Shown here piece by piece: positions 36,525 to 48,879 of a DNA stretch of 64,000 nt (within the stretch, counting starts at the first letter, position 1; every line of letters starts with the position of its first letter). The notes below the pieces were generated by a model. It worked only from the letters and a program-made list of their open reading frames with translations, was not told where the DNA came from and did not search any database. Source of the stretch: Isoetes taiwanensis (lineage: Eukaryota; Streptophyta; Lycopodiopsida; Isoetales; Isoetaceae); NCBI GenBank assembly GCA_021234155.1, contig JAJEKV010000020.1:18403018-18467017 (forward strand). The letters are read 5' to 3'. The position numbers were made by a program, and so were the translations under genes.

Positions 36525-36660
36525 GCCATGGCGTTCTTGGCTGCCAGAACTACTACTCGTCAGGTGAAAGTGTTGCTTTTCTTTCAAGCAAAGTCTGCGG
36601 CTGAGAGCAGGAGAGCGGCTCACTGGGTCAAACCTTAGGCTACTCAGGTACATTCCTTTA
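36525..36660 (+). other. Possible captured gene 5' end inside the CACTA-like element
   Basis: ATGGCGTTCTTGGC at ~36528 opens a short frame (MAFLAARTTTRQ) ending at CGTCAG|GTGAAA, a good donor context. TTTCTTTCAAG|CAAAGT at ~36590 would be an acceptor, followed by AKSAAESRRAAHW. The N-terminus resembles an organelle-targeting start. I recognise no family; chance cannot be excluded. Confidence 0.25.
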
Positions 36661-38528
36661 ATTTTTACTTTTGACACCATAGCCATGGTGACACCCGAAG
36701 CTCTGCGACCATATCATTTTTGGAACAGGGGTTGCGAGCTCCAGCTATGGCAAGCGGCGCCTTGCCTGCGCATGTCGACATGTTTTGAAGTTTTACATGG
36801 CTATGTCCATGGCTACTGGCCTAAATCCGGCCTGCCCTAGATCAGAACTGTCTGTGGGATCCAGCTTCTATTGCTTGCAGTTCAAGGCAAGTTTTTATCC
36901 GGTGGATAGCTTTCGTGATGAACAGAGAGACATTTGGTTTCTGAGTTTTGGCTCGAGCGTCATCCTAAAGCAGGGTCATGGAATGAAGAAGAGTTTTGCA
37001 GAATGATGCTTTGCAGAATGCCGCCGGATTAACTTTGCAGAGTCTTCGTTTCGTTTTCTTGCAGGGTCGCTTGAAGAAGCCTGAAGCCTCAACCTTGCAG
37101 AATGCCGCTGGATTAATCTTATGGCCGGTAGAAGGGCCTGTGGCCGGAAGCAGGGGCTGTTTGCCGGAACTGTGGCCGAAAGCATGGGCTATGGTTGGAT
37201 GCAGGGCATCTGATCCTATCACCAGAATAAACGCAGTAACAAGAGTGGTGGAAACCGTTCTAGAGCATACAACAAGCTTTCGGCCAAGCACAAATGCATT
37301 TACAGTAAAGCGTTTTAGGGCAAAGCCTTTTATAAAAAATATCTATTTCCATGGTCTACCTATAAAGCAATCGGTTTCTTCCAAGCCCTTTGCTTGGACT
37401 TTAAGTCCAAGTGACAATTTCTAATGCCCCCAACAATTAATATGAAGACCCAACTTATACCTTTCCCAAGGCCATGGTAATAAATACCCACTATTAATTC
37501 CATATCTCACACCACAACCACAATACCATAGGTTTTAGCCTTATCACCATAAATGCATTGGTCCATAATGGCAATATTACAAGTGTGTTATCACCATAAA
37601 TGCATTGGTCCATAATGGCAACACAAGTATACACACACACATATTCCAAAGTTTCTCAAAGGACATTGGCAAACCATTAAATATTCAGATTATATACCTT
37701 AAAAGCCTTAAAAAGATCAATCATCATATTACCGTCAATATAAGCTTCAAAATCCAAAATGCTTATCATGTAAATTTCATGAACCCCACTTAAAAAAATC
37801 ATTGGATTTGAAAATAACCCATAGAGACCTTGCTTTCTTCTTTATGCTCAAAGCCATATCTTGCTCAACCCAAATCAAAGCATATATTGCTCATTATGAG
37901 TAGATGCAGCTCCGTTCAAGGTAAAGACGTGCCCCACATATCCACCCTGGATTTAACACAAGGGCTATCCATATTTAATTGTTCCATAGTTTTTTATTAT
38001 TGAAATATTACTGTTAGGGGATTTTGAAAGCCCTAAAAATGCTAGGCTAAATATGAACAATGGCCAACCATGGTAACGTACGTACAAATATTCCTCAGTG
38101 TACCTTTGATCGACTCCTCTATATATGACTACCTTATGGGCCCAAAAACATGAGGTAGCAAGACGTGTTCAAGTCCTGTACATTCTTAAATTCATACCCA
38201 CACAATAGGACATGCATAAATCAATATAAAAAAGAAAGTCCTTACACAAATTCTTCACGGTCAAGTCCACATTTCAAGAACATCTTTCGCTCTATTCTAA
38301 AAATGTCCAAATCCCCCCTTGCGAATAAGTCGGAGAAGAGAAATGTTCGTGGCGGCCTTGGCCGCCGCGATAAATTTCTTGTATCCATAAGCGATAACTA
38401 AATATCAAAAGACTTTGGGAAAGGTAAGATATCACGAACCATGGTCAATCTTACGTGAAATGATAGAACAATATTAAAACCCTTGGTTATAGAATTTGTC
38501 TATCAATATTAAAAGCCTTGGTTACACT

Positions 38529-38582
38529 GAATATGAACCCTCGACCTCAAGTCAAGAGACAAGCCCCTTAACCACTAGACTA
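38529..38582 (-). mobile_element. tRNA-derived SINE head (Pol III A and B boxes)
   Basis: On the minus strand TAGTCTAGTGG (A box, 38582-38572) is followed ~33 bp later by GGTTCATATTC (B box, 38539-38529), separated by a tRNA-like GGGGCTTGTCTCTTGACTTG. This is the classic internal promoter of a tRNA-derived SINE. The first B-box half is intact, the second changed. The body would extend towards 38400, where a partial duplication (AATATTAAAASCCTTGGTTA at ~38469 and ~38505) lies. Confidence 0.6.
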
Positions 38583-38589
38583 CAATTTC

Positions 38590-39387
38590 CTTTAGCTTCA
38601 ATGTAAGCTCTTATATCTTTTAAAATCTATGTTTTTTAACTGTTTATATGTATTTCTATTCCTTTAAACTGCTTTATTTCATTCCCTTTTCTCAATGACA
38701 GAGCATTGCAACGGATTGCGGCAACAACACAGATTTGACATTCATCTCTAGACTAATTGGATACATGTAAATGAAAGCCAAGGCCTTCTCTTCGACTTTT
38801 ATATGCCTCATACCAAAAGAAAGGAGACATAACGAAAGGACATCTGGACGAAAATCTTTTGTGTAGCAAAGGAAAGGCAATTTACAATAATTTGCAGGAG
38901 GCAGCACCGCTAGTTCGGATCTGACAGTATATATTCGTTGGTGTGCTAGAGCAGTTGATTCGTCCCTGTGTTACTATGTAGAAGCAATAAAAAGTACCTA
39001 GAGATAAGGACAAGTCTAATTCATCTGTGGGGCAGTTGCTTCAACTTTCCAAGGGTGAAACAGAATCGGATTCACATCCACAAATTTTTCAGCAGAGCTT
39101 GGGCTGTTGGAACGAACTCAGAGGTGTAGAATATTATAAAGAGCATGTTCTTTAACTATGTTACATAGCAATTCCTTCCTCTTCTTTTATATCTTTCTAT
39201 TAGACTAGAAGGATTACTTCTTTTTAAACATAGAATTGGTGTCTTACCTCTAAATTGCTTCTTCAAATCCCTAATTATCCCTCTTCTACCCTGTTGGACC
39301 CTCTCTCCTTTAGCTTCTACATTCTTGCCTTCTAACGGTTTGCATTTCTCTTCTCTTTGCCATGTCATCCATTTTTGGCATGTCCCT

Positions 39388-39392
<5 letters not shown>
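38590..39392. other. Non-coding stretch
   Basis: No gene, transposon or repeat recognised. Confidence 0.5.
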
Positions 39393-39553
<161 letters not shown>

Positions 39554-39949
39554 TTTGTATGCATTAAGGCACAAATCTTATCACATCACAATCCAATCCA
39601 AGCAAGAATTTATTAATTGGAGATTTTCTCGTTTGACAACAAAATAGATTGTAGTGATGCAGTGGGAACAAAAAATTGTTCTCATCGACCTCACTGTTGC
39701 GGATTACATCGGAGAATTCGCGCGCAGAAAATCTAAGCGCGAAAATCCTTGCAACAGCGTCTTCGTTGTGCTAGTCCATAAGTAACTAGAGGAAATAAAA
39801 CAATAGTGAAAGTGCTCTAGCAGTTCGCCGAGGTGATTTCTCCAAGGAGTCAAACATGTAATATCGTGATATGGCTGACAAAAGGAAAATACTTCAAAAC
39901 TGAAACATTAGTCGAGAATATCACCAACGCGATTTCATGAAAGCAAAAT

Positions 39950-40132
39950 TTGATATGGTCTATGGGGTATGGGATAAAGCCTTGGAACGCTTGGCGCCCA
40001 TTGTTAGAGCCAAGGTTCAATTCCTCGTGGCAACATTTGTGTGTTCCACATACCTAAGGGCAAGCCTTTCAGAAAGGGGAGGAATTAATATGGTCTATGG
40101 GGTATGGGATAAAGCCTTGGAAAGGTTGGGGC
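39950..40132. repeat. Direct repeat of ~37 bp, 135 bp apart
   Basis: ATATGGTCTATGGGGTATGG GATAAAGCCTTGGAA-type sequence occurs at ~39953 and ~40088. Between them lies GCCAAGGTTCAATTCCTCG, a B-box-like word, so a tRNA-related SINE fragment is possible. Confidence 0.6.
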
Positions 40133-40139
40133 CCATTGG

Positions 40140-42009
40140 ATAATGATTTTCTTGAAGGATCCACCCTTTTGGTGTGTTGGTTATCACTAGAAGTGCTAGT
40201 GCGTAACAAAATCTGTCCACGCACAATAGAACTGGCGCATGAAAATTCACTATTTTAATAAGAAGGATAAAATTATATCCTTGACACTTAAAACAAGAAG
40301 ACCAGGAACTAGCAAGAATCGTCACCGCGATCTTCATGAAAGAGAGAGGCGGTAGACAAAGAATATGACTCTAACAAGTTCGCGGTGGCGATTGTGCACA
40401 CCATACTAACAGCCAATTATAGGCAACCAGCAGTCATCGCGATCTTCCTGAGCTCCTTGGCTCTAGAAACAAGAATAAAGTAACTCAAAGACAAGAGTGC
40501 TCAATGAAAGTGCAGATTCTGACTTGTTTAAAGAACTTCTCGTTCTGCCATTATGCTAGAGAGAGAAACTCAAAGGTGCAGATCAACAAAGTTTGCGGTG
40601 CTCCAAATGGTTTTGAAGCGGGTAGAACATATAGGCAATATGCGAATTTAGCTCGCTATAAATATGCAAATTTATGGTGGGGCCGCAACAAATGCAGATT
40701 GTGTCATTATTGGTGGCTGCGCAAAATTTTTGTGTGTGTATTTGCCAATGCAGTACTGTCAATGTCTGCTGGGAAGGAACAACCACTTTCAATGGATAAA
40801 AAGTCTGGATACGGACAGTTCCATAAAAGCCCCACGAAATGTAGCACACTGGGGCAGGCGAGATAGCGATAGATGTCGTACGATCTACAATTTCCCTCAC
40901 TCCAGGACAATTTTCAAATTTGAAAACTGATTTGAATCCAAATTCAGGCAATTTCAGGTACTATAATGGGATCTAGAGGCGCTAGTAAGGGCACTCCAGG
41001 CAGACCGAAGAATTTATACTCTCCATGGTGCTTGCAAGATCGTGATGAAACAATCCTGGCCCAGATATTTTAGAGGGATCAGCTTTAAACAGTCATCCAA
41101 TAATGTTTGCTGCTTAATCTGCTTATCGATTCATCTATTGCATACTGATGTATGTTTCTTTGTGAATACGTGATTGTATCAATTTGGCATTATCAAGTCT
41201 CTAGTTTTTGTGCTAAAGAAGGGAAGATCTGCTGACCTGAACTGCCACAACGTTTCTGTAGACCCTAACCTTGCAAACTCATGATCTAATGCTCCATGCT
41301 CAAACCACTTTTTCCAAAATTAATAAGATATTCATTCGTGCAAATATTAGATGGATGACATATTTGCAATAGAGGGTGCTACTAGTATCTGATACGGCAC
41401 TAGCTTGGGGGCATGGCTCAGAGAAGGATTTGCAGAAAACACAGAGGCAAGGGTTCTTTTTATTTTTATTGAATGTTAGAAGAAGGTCATATAAAATAAA
41501 AGGAACTATTGAAAGTCTTAAAGGTTATAAAAGGAAGGGACTATTGAAATCATAATAACTGAACGAAATAGATAACGAAAGGTTTAAAACAAACGAAATA
41601 GATAACAAAGGTTCTAACTTGTCGTTAAAGCGGAAATAGGCCGGAACTGGCCAGAAATAACTCCTGAACCAGCGGAATAGCCCGGAATTAGCTTTTGGGT
41701 TATTATAGCAGGCCAAACTGCTGGAAAAGGCAGCCGGATTTAGCTTCAGAGTAAAAAGGTAAACCCAATTATAGCTTAACAAACACCTTTAGAACAGTAT
41801 AAAAACCAACGATCTGCAGAATTATGGCAACCGGAACTGTTTGGTATGAGATAGAAGTCTGCCTATTGCAGATCTTTTGATAATTTGTGGGTGAATTAAG
41901 TGCTTCCTCTAGCTCTAGAGAATTCCAGGAATCCCAGAGAGGCTATCCAGCCGGTTAGCAGACTCTCAGAATTGGGAGGAATTTGAGCTTAGACTTGCCG
42001 TGTTTGCAA
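40140..42009. other. Unassigned DNA left of the copia insertion
   Basis: No recognisable gene. An open frame at 40504-40866 has no family motif. At ~41393 a TGATACGGCA...TTATTTTTATTGAATG stretch looks LTR-like, but no partner is found. Confidence 0.4.
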
Positions 42010-42014
42010 ATCAG

Positions 42015-42195
42015 TGATAATAAGTCAGCATCTAGCCTACCTGGATGTGTGACGTGTCAGTGTAGTCGTGTCCCAATAGAGAGTCGCATCCCATGGATGC
42101 ATACTATATTTTGTAACCGTTCTTCTTCTGATATCAATTCACCTACCTATTCTTCCGCATCTTCTTCTATTATTGTCTATTCTATATTGTTGTTA
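42015..42195 (+). repeat. 5' LTR of the copia element
   Basis: 181 bp, TGATAATAAG...TTGTTGTTA. It is followed at once by the tRNA-Met primer site. Confidence 0.95.
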
Positions 42196-42216
42196 TGGTA
42201 TCAGAGCTTGGAAGCG

Positions 42217-43200
42217 ATGGGCAATAAGGAAAAGAAACGGCAGATTTGGAAGCAAAAGATAAGATCAAAACTTGCACTCAGAAGGGTTAACGACCGTCTA
42301 CGGCAACGTAGATTGAATCGTTTGAGAGAAGGCAGTGCATGCTTGGAGTTTCGCAGGATTCTAAGCAAAAGCGAGGATTTCTCACAACAAGAATAGGTTT
42401 TCTGAGAAAAGGGAGTGTATTCCAACGATTGTCATTTTAGAGACCCACAAATCCTCACGAAACATGACAGACGCATAATGGGGCTTGGAAAGATTCTTAG
42501 AGAAGTTTTAGAGAAATTTCATGGAGACAATTATCATACATGGTCCATGAAGTTACAACTAATTCTAATGAGAGAAGCAACCCGCCCGGTGGTGGAAGGC
42601 ATGTAATTGAAGCCGGCCAGATGCTTCAAAAGCTTTAGAATGGGACCAGAGAGATAGGAAGGCCATAACCACAATTGGCCTTGCCCTTGGAGAAGGGTAT
42701 GTTCACTTGATAGATTTGAAGCTGACCTCAAAGGAGAATTGGGAAACATTGGTGAAAGCATTTGGTGGATCCGGAAAAGCATGTGAATTATCTTTAAAAC
42801 AACAGTTCTTTGACCTGCACATGAACTCATGGGAGTCAATAGCAGAATATTTGAGCAGAATTCGCAGCTTGGTAGTGCAGCTTGCAAGAGTGAAGGCAGT
42901 GGTGTCCAAAGAAGATCAAATGGCAGTTTTATTAAAGGGAGTGGCAGCAGATTTTCGCCCAGTTGTAACAGCATTAACAAATATTCCTGGACAATCAATG
43001 GACAGTTTAGTTGCTGCACTTCTAGAAGAAGAAAGAAAACTCAAAGTTGAAGGCAGCGGGAAGAATTCAGCCTTCTTTATGAGAAATAAACAAAAGTGGC
43101 CAGTCAACAAGCCTATACAGATTGGGAGAGCAAGCAGTGCGCCCAGAGGTCGATCATTTGGAAATACTAGGTCGATCATTTGGAAATACTAATCCCAGCT
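42217..43200 (+). pseudogene. copia gag, frameshifted
   Basis: The N-terminal part shows FHGDNYHTWSMKLQLIL (42,520-42,570), the usual copia gag start of the DUF4219/UBN2 type. A stop at ~42604 with a change of frame follows; the rest resumes at ~42615 (EWDQRDRKAITTIGLALGE and on through LVKAFGG, YLSRIRSLV, ADFRPVVTAL). A 22-bp tandem duplication (43148-43191) then closes the frame before the zinc knuckle. Gag would form the particle shell; here it cannot be made whole. Confidence 0.85.
43148..43191 (+). repeat. 22-bp tandem duplication in copia gag
   Basis: GGTCGATCATTTGGAAATAC plus TA occurs twice without a gap. Because 22 is not a multiple of three, it shifts the frame to a stop three bases later. 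Confidence 0.95.
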
Positions 43201-43247
43201 CAAGTGGAATAAGATAGTATGGAAACTTCAACAATGGTCCTAGTGGA

Positions 43248-44549
43248 ATGAGCAGGATGGTTAAAGGAAAGAAAGGACCATGTTACCGATGTGGTAAACC
43301 AGGGCACTTGGCCAAAGAATGCAGAACGAATATGATTGACAGAAATAGAACCAATCTCAGAGATGTGCGGCAACCAGAGAATAAGACTGGAGAAAGGCTT
43401 TTCATGGTTAGTACTTCATTGAATTTAAATAGAGCAATTTATTTAGATTCTGGTGCATCCATTCACATGACGCCCTTCCGAAATATCTTTTTAAACCTTG
43501 AACCATCTAATGAAAACCAAGTGTATGTGGGAGACAACACTGCATTAGATATAAAGGGCAAGGGAACTATCACAGTACAGCTTGGAGATCAGGATCGTAA
43601 GATTCATGATGTGTACTTCGTTCCCGGGTTGGCACATACACTGTTGTCAGTTGGGAAAAACACAGATGTTGGCATGCAAATACTGTTTGCACATAGAAAG
43701 TGCTACATAATGAATTAGCAGGGGCAGCAAATAGCAAGTGGCACACGAAGGGATGGGCTTTATCACCTTGATGCCCAACTAAAAACCCCTCCACAAGCCT
43801 TGTCAATGATGCAACCAAAATCTAGTTTACAGCTATGCCATACAAGATTGGGCCATCCACATGTACAGGCTCTCCAGAAATTAGTAAAGGAACAGCTAGT
43901 AACAGATTTGCCATCCTTAGATCAGGAAACCTTGGACTTTTGTGACTTTTGCCTGCGTCATGGGGAAGCAAAGAAGAGATACTTTTCCAGTTGGAGAGAG
44001 CACTAGAGCGGAAGGTTTGCTGGATTTAATTTATATAGACATTTGCGGACCAATGCAAACACTAACACATGGCCGGAAGAGATATTTTCTCACTTTCATA
44101 GACGATTTCTCTCATCATGTGACTGTACGTTTGCTGGCCCGAAAAAGTCTTTGCAATGTTTCAAGAGTTCCAAGTCCAGGTTGAGACACAAACAGGGAGA
44201 AGAATAAGGATGATTCGTAGTGACAATGGTGGAGAGTTCACTTCTCGGGCATTTGAGAACCATTGTAGAGCGCACGGAATACATCATCAGCTGACAGTTG
44301 CTTATACACCACAACAAAATGGTGTCGCCGAGCGGATGAACAGAACTTTAATGGAATGTGCCAGGACAATGCTCCATTATGCAGGAATGCCCAAACAGTT
44401 TTGGGGCGAGGCAGTCATGACAGCAGCCTACTTGAGGAACCGCCTTCCCACATCCAGCTTACACATGCTAACACCTCATGAAGCGTGGAGTGGGCATAAA
44501 CCATCCATTGCTCACTTGCGCATCTTTGGTTGTTTAGCCTTTGCACAAG
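43248..44549 (+). pseudogene. copia nucleocapsid-protease-integrase, interrupted by insertion
   Basis: In order: zinc knuckle CYRCGKPGHLAKEC (~43,280), aspartic protease site YLDSGASIHM (~43,440), VYFVPGLAHTLLSVGK, a stop at ~43716, pre-integrase zinc domain HTRLGHPHVQ...CDFCLRHG, then the integrase core with LIYIDICGPM, FIDDFSHH, IRSDNGGEFTS and YTPQQNGVAERMNRTLMECA (the D, D, E residues are visible). The frame shifts at ~44,000 and ~44,150. The sequence breaks off at ACAAG (44545-44549), after IFGCLAFAQ, where the Ty3 element is inserted; it resumes at 54803. Confidence 0.9.
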
Positions 44550-46524
44550 TGTTGACCCTAAACCTGGCTTATAGGTCAACCACAAGAATCCAATTCAAGT
44601 TTTCACTCAAATTGGGGTTAGGACCTCCAGATCACTTAAGGTGATCAGTCTATGCAAGAAAATTCCAAAGATAAGTTCAAAAAGTTTGAGTTCTATACCT
44701 TTCCCATTTTCAAAAAATGGTACCTTTGCCAAAACAATTGTAGTGTTGGGAAGCGGATAGATGTTTTGAGTCGGATCTTTGTAGACTTGGTCAAAAAGTT
44801 GTAGGTAACCGACGGCAAAGCCTCTGACCAAGTCAGAGACTCAATCTGTGAGTTATTCGAGCTCAAAGTGAGGTCAAATTTTGGTCAATAGAGGTCAAAT
44901 GTAGAAAACAGTGATCAGGAATTGAGATTTAGAGTTGCCAATCACTTTTTTGGGAATTTCCAAAGTAGGTAGATTGCAATGATCTTCGGGAAGGTAGGCA
45001 AGCGGTCAAATACTAGTTTGGAGGTGTATAGGTATTTTTTGATTTGGATTTAGCAAAATACAATCTAGACCGCTCAAACCCGAGAGCAATTTTTTTTTGA
45101 ATTTGAGCTACACTTGGTATTTTTGAATGATTTCAACTCCTTTGGCTTTCTTAACATCCAAAGATGAGTGGCGATGGACTAAGGGCGCTAAAAACACCCG
45201 AGAGATTTTTCTATAGAATTTTTGTGGTGAGAATTGCTAAGGAAAATATCAGAGACAAATTCAACAACTTGGAAAGTCAATTTGGATTGATATGAAGGTA
45301 GGTATATCAAGATAACAAATGTGATAAGGATGCTTCATAGCTTCAAGTACAAGAAAATAATCATCAAAAGTCATAAGGTAATTTCGAAAGTAATGTCAAC
45401 TAAATCTTGTAGATCCAATCGAGGAGAGCTCAAGAACTTCAAGGATCGCCCAGATCTTGCTCAAGCAATGATCAATGTATGATCCGAATATACGGGCCTT
45501 CAAAAATCTTACATTATTGTTTCCTAAGTGATATATATGTTTTTGATTTAATCGGTTCCGGCATTTTAGGGCTTAAATTTAGGCTTGATGAGATGCTTAA
45601 GAGCGGAAATGCGTAAATAGATAGGTTTCAGAGTTCAATGATTCCATTCCGTGATTCGAGCAGATTTCCATAATTAGGGTTCTTCAAGGTATTTTTTCCA
45701 GAAAATCCGCGACACGATGACCGTATTTCTTGAGGTATATCCCAAGAATATCTTTGTATTTATCAATTTTAGGAAGATAGGCCATGGTCCATAAGGGTAC
45801 CACAAAAATAATTATGAGTCTTAACCCATTTGGGTCTATGGCAACCCTAATTTCTTTGGGGAATATTCTAGATGGGTAGAAAATGGGATATTAATGGAAC
45901 ATATTTGAGTGGCATAGGTACACATAATGGTAAAGAACAAGGAGGCACAAAAGCTTGAAAAAAAAAAAAGATTAGGCCAAGGGTATGTGGTAAGGGTGCA
46001 ATATGAAGAATGAAAATAAGGCAAAGGGGTATGAAATGGGTAAGACATCCATGGGAAAACAAAATGTGGTAAGAAAGGTACTTTTGGCAAGGCAAAATAT
46101 GATTTGCAAAAGGTGAGCAAAGAAGAATATGAGTGTGAGGGAAAATGACTAGGGGAAATTCAAAAAGGAAGGTGAGAATAAGATATGGGGGGGGTAGGCA
46201 AAAAAATGGCTAAGGGATGGAACCAAATACCATGGGATCTTCTAAACTTTGAACTTCCAATCTTCAAAAAAATGCCTTCCAAACTTCTTTAACCCAGAAT
46301 CTTCTAGAGCATATTCTTGACTAAGCACTTTGACCTTGAATAAAGTACCTCATGTGAGTTTTGAACCTTGAGCACTTGTTGACTTGAGAAATGAACACCC
46401 TTTGACCTCCATATCAATGTTGACTGCCAAGAATCTTCCAAACTTTGACCTAGTATTCCAAGATAAGTTGACCTAGTTTTGAATGCATGGATCACAAGTA
46501 GCATGTTGCCCTTTGGGGGCAACA
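44550..46524 (-). repeat. 3' LTR of the nested Ty3/gypsy element (left copy)
   Basis: 1,975 bp. Relative to the minus-strand element this is the downstream LTR. Compared with the right copy, the half nearest 44550 differs by many small indels, while the half from ~45,700 to 46,524 is almost identical. Confidence 0.93.
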
Positions 46525-47507
46525 TCTCGCCAAAACAAGAAAAAGGCTGGTCCCCTCGGCCATATAATGTCAAAAGTGAATAAGTAGAGGGGTCTTCAAC
46601 TTTGTACCAAAGTGTCTGTGATAGAGTAAAAGTGCAAATGTTGGTGATGGTGAAATGATGTAGGTGGGATATGGTGAGTGAGAGAAGGCAAAAATGGATG
46701 TGAAAATGACAAGGTGATGATGGAGTGATGGTGAATGGAATATGGTGAGTGAGAAGAGATAAAAGTGAATGTGAATATGACAAGATGATAATGAAATGGA
46801 GATGAAATGAGTGTACAAGTGTTTGAAACTTCGCCAAAACAAGAAAATGTGTATCCCTCTTGATCTTCAACAAGTGCAACTCGCTATGATGGTAAAGATG
46901 AATTGCAGAGTGCTTTTTCTTCTGAGGGAATGAGAACAAGAATGAGGAGTTTAGATGGAAGGTAGGGCCACTTATGACAGATGAAAAACATGGAGGAAGA
47001 GTGCACCTGTCATGGAAACACATAAACCAATTAGTCTCAAAACCTTGCAACTCTGCTATGATGGTGAAGGTGATTTTGCAGAGTGCTGCTAGGGTATGGA
47101 AAACAAGAATAGAGGATTGGATGGATGGTAGGAATGTTTAAGACAGGTGAATAAAAATGGAAGAAAGAATGCTCCTGCAAATAACACTTGGTAGTTATTA
47201 GTATCAACCCTGTTCTTGAGATCACCTGTATTGCTTTCTGGTCAAATCAACCTAAAAACATGAAACCAATTCTATTAGAGTAAAGTGCTCAAAGTCGACC
47301 GTTTTCTATCTATCGAAATAGTGTGCTTAAAGATCTAACCGATTTAACTACTTTAAACCTACCATAAATCTTCAAACTTTTTAATGAGAGAATAGGGACA
47401 AGCAAGCATCTTTGGTTCCAATACCTTTCAGTGCAAGATATTGATTGGATTCCATGGGGGCATTCGAGGCAACTTCTTGTAGCCAATAAGAGTTAGTACC
47501 TGCAGGT
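46525..47507 (-). other. 3' untranslated interior of the nested Ty3 element
   Basis: No domain is visible on either strand. It includes two related blocks around CAACTCGCTATGATGGTAAAG (~46875) and CAACTCTGCTATGATGGTGAAG (~47048), each followed ~20 bp later by TTGCAGAGTGCT, a duplicated ~150-bp unit, and purine-rich GTGAATG repeats (46640-46800). Confidence 0.5.
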
Positions 47508-48879
47508 TCAAATTACTACAAATGGTCCTTCCCAAATATTGTCAAATTTGCCAACTGAGTTTTCCTTTGACTTGTTCCATTTGAGAACAAGCTCTCCTTG
47601 CTTAAAAGTGCCTTGTATTTTGTGTATGACCTTGAATGCAACCGGATCCTTGGCTTTTTTCAGCAAATTGGTATTCTCGACCTCCATCCTATACTCATCT
47701 AGGTGCAGCAAAGCATCCAATCTCTCTTGCAAGGCATGTTCAAAAGGTAAACATAATTTATAAGCTAACCTCGGGGAGGGCAACTCAAGTTCCCTTTGGT
47801 AAGATTGCCTCTATGCCATAAACCCGGGTTGAAGGGTGTATGATTTGTAGCTGTCTTGATAGTGACTCTATAAGCCCAAAGTGCATCCACTATTTTGACA
47901 TGCCAATCTCTCTTGTTGATCTCAACCGCCTTCGCAAGATATTTTTCAACACTTTGTTAGTGGCTTCGGCTTGTCCATTACCTTGGGGATAGTATGAGGA
48001 GCTCTTGGTATGCTTGACCTTCAAGATGTCCATCGGGTTAGTAATAACTTCATTAACAAAAGGCGTGCCCCTATCGAGAATGCAACCGAAAAGGAATACC
48101 AAACCCGGAACAAACATACTCATGTAAAAATCTTGTAGTTGTGGCAAAGATTAGCTTTGTCTCAAGGGTATAGCTTACGCCCATTTAGTAAAATAATCTG
48201 TGGCCACAATGATATGCGATGTTGACCCTGCGGAAGAAGGATTAATAGGGCCAATATAGTCTAATCCCCAAATTTGAAAGGGCCCCGGAGATATGATGGG
48301 ATTGAGGGCAACCGAAGTAAAATTCTTTTTGCTAAAGATTTGGCATTGATGGCAAGTCTTGATAATATCATAACAATCTTTAAAAACAAGAGGGCCAATA
48401 ATATCCGGACACGAGAATCTTTTTTTTCTGTTAGTATCACCAGCAAAATGCCCTCCACAAATACCTTTGTGCATTTCCACGATGATTAGGGCAGACTCAC
48501 TTTCACTCACACATCTCAACAAGACTCCATCTCGGTTGACTTTGCACAAAACATTGTCTATCATCTTGAATTGTCTGCATTTATCCTTGAGTCTCCTTTT
48601 TTGGTTTGAGGTGAGATTTGGAGAGATAACTCCATGTTGTAAAGGCGTCTCGATAGGTTGTTGCCACCCACCATCAGCTTGATCTTCTGGAATTAACTCT
48701 ACACGAGCTACTACAAGTGAAGTATCAGCAGTATCCAACTCATCCTCATGGTCAAAAAATATATAAGGCAAATAAAGGCTAGGACTTCGTACCAAATGTA
48801 ATTCTTTTTTACGAAATATCATAACTTTGCAACTTACAAGCCCACCTTTGGATTTTTGGCTTATTGGTTGCCTTACCAA
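47508..48879 (-). pseudogene. Ty3 integrase with C-terminal GPF domain
   Basis: On the minus strand: zinc-binding HHCC region (VEMHKGICGGHFAGD...CHQCQIF), catalytic start IWGLDYIGPINPSS..IIVATDYFTKWA (first Asp) at ~48,180-48,260, then after a frame break DRGTPFVNEVIT (second Asp) and YYPQGNGQAEATNKVLKNIL (Glu) at ~47,930-48,070, and GKFDNIWEGPFVV at the end. All three catalytic acidic residues are visible, but on separate frames. Integrase would join the cDNA to host DNA. Confidence 0.85.

Larger units (their letters stand above)
33561..38381. mobile_element. CACTA-like DNA transposon, 4.8 kb, non-autonomous
   Basis: The ends TACAAGAAATTTATCGCGGC... (33561-33609) and their reverse complement (38333-38381) match at about 45 of 49 positions. 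The left end reads (T)ACTACAAGAAA, close to the CACTACAAGAAA end of plant En/Spm elements; the right terminus is more decayed. Each TIR contains the self-complementary block GGCGGYCWAGGCCGCC, a potential hairpin. No transposase frame is recognised inside. The interior holds local duplications (listed) and gene-like GC-richer DNA at 36420-37400. The 3-bp target duplication cannot be read because the outermost bases have changed. Confidence 0.7.

Noticed and set aside
36965-37424. Open frames of 108 and 142 codons on opposite strands
   Set aside because: Derived from local short repeats (GCAGAATGCCGCYGGATTAA twice); no domain on either strand.
40504-40951. Overlapping ~120-codon frames on both strands
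   Set aside because: No motif in either; open on both strands by chance, no splice or homology support.
46304-47050. 248-codon minus-strand open frame
   Set aside because: It spans the LTR boundary and the 3' untranslated interior of the nested Ty3 element, with no domain; part of it recurs in the other LTR copy as expected for non-coding repeat DNA.
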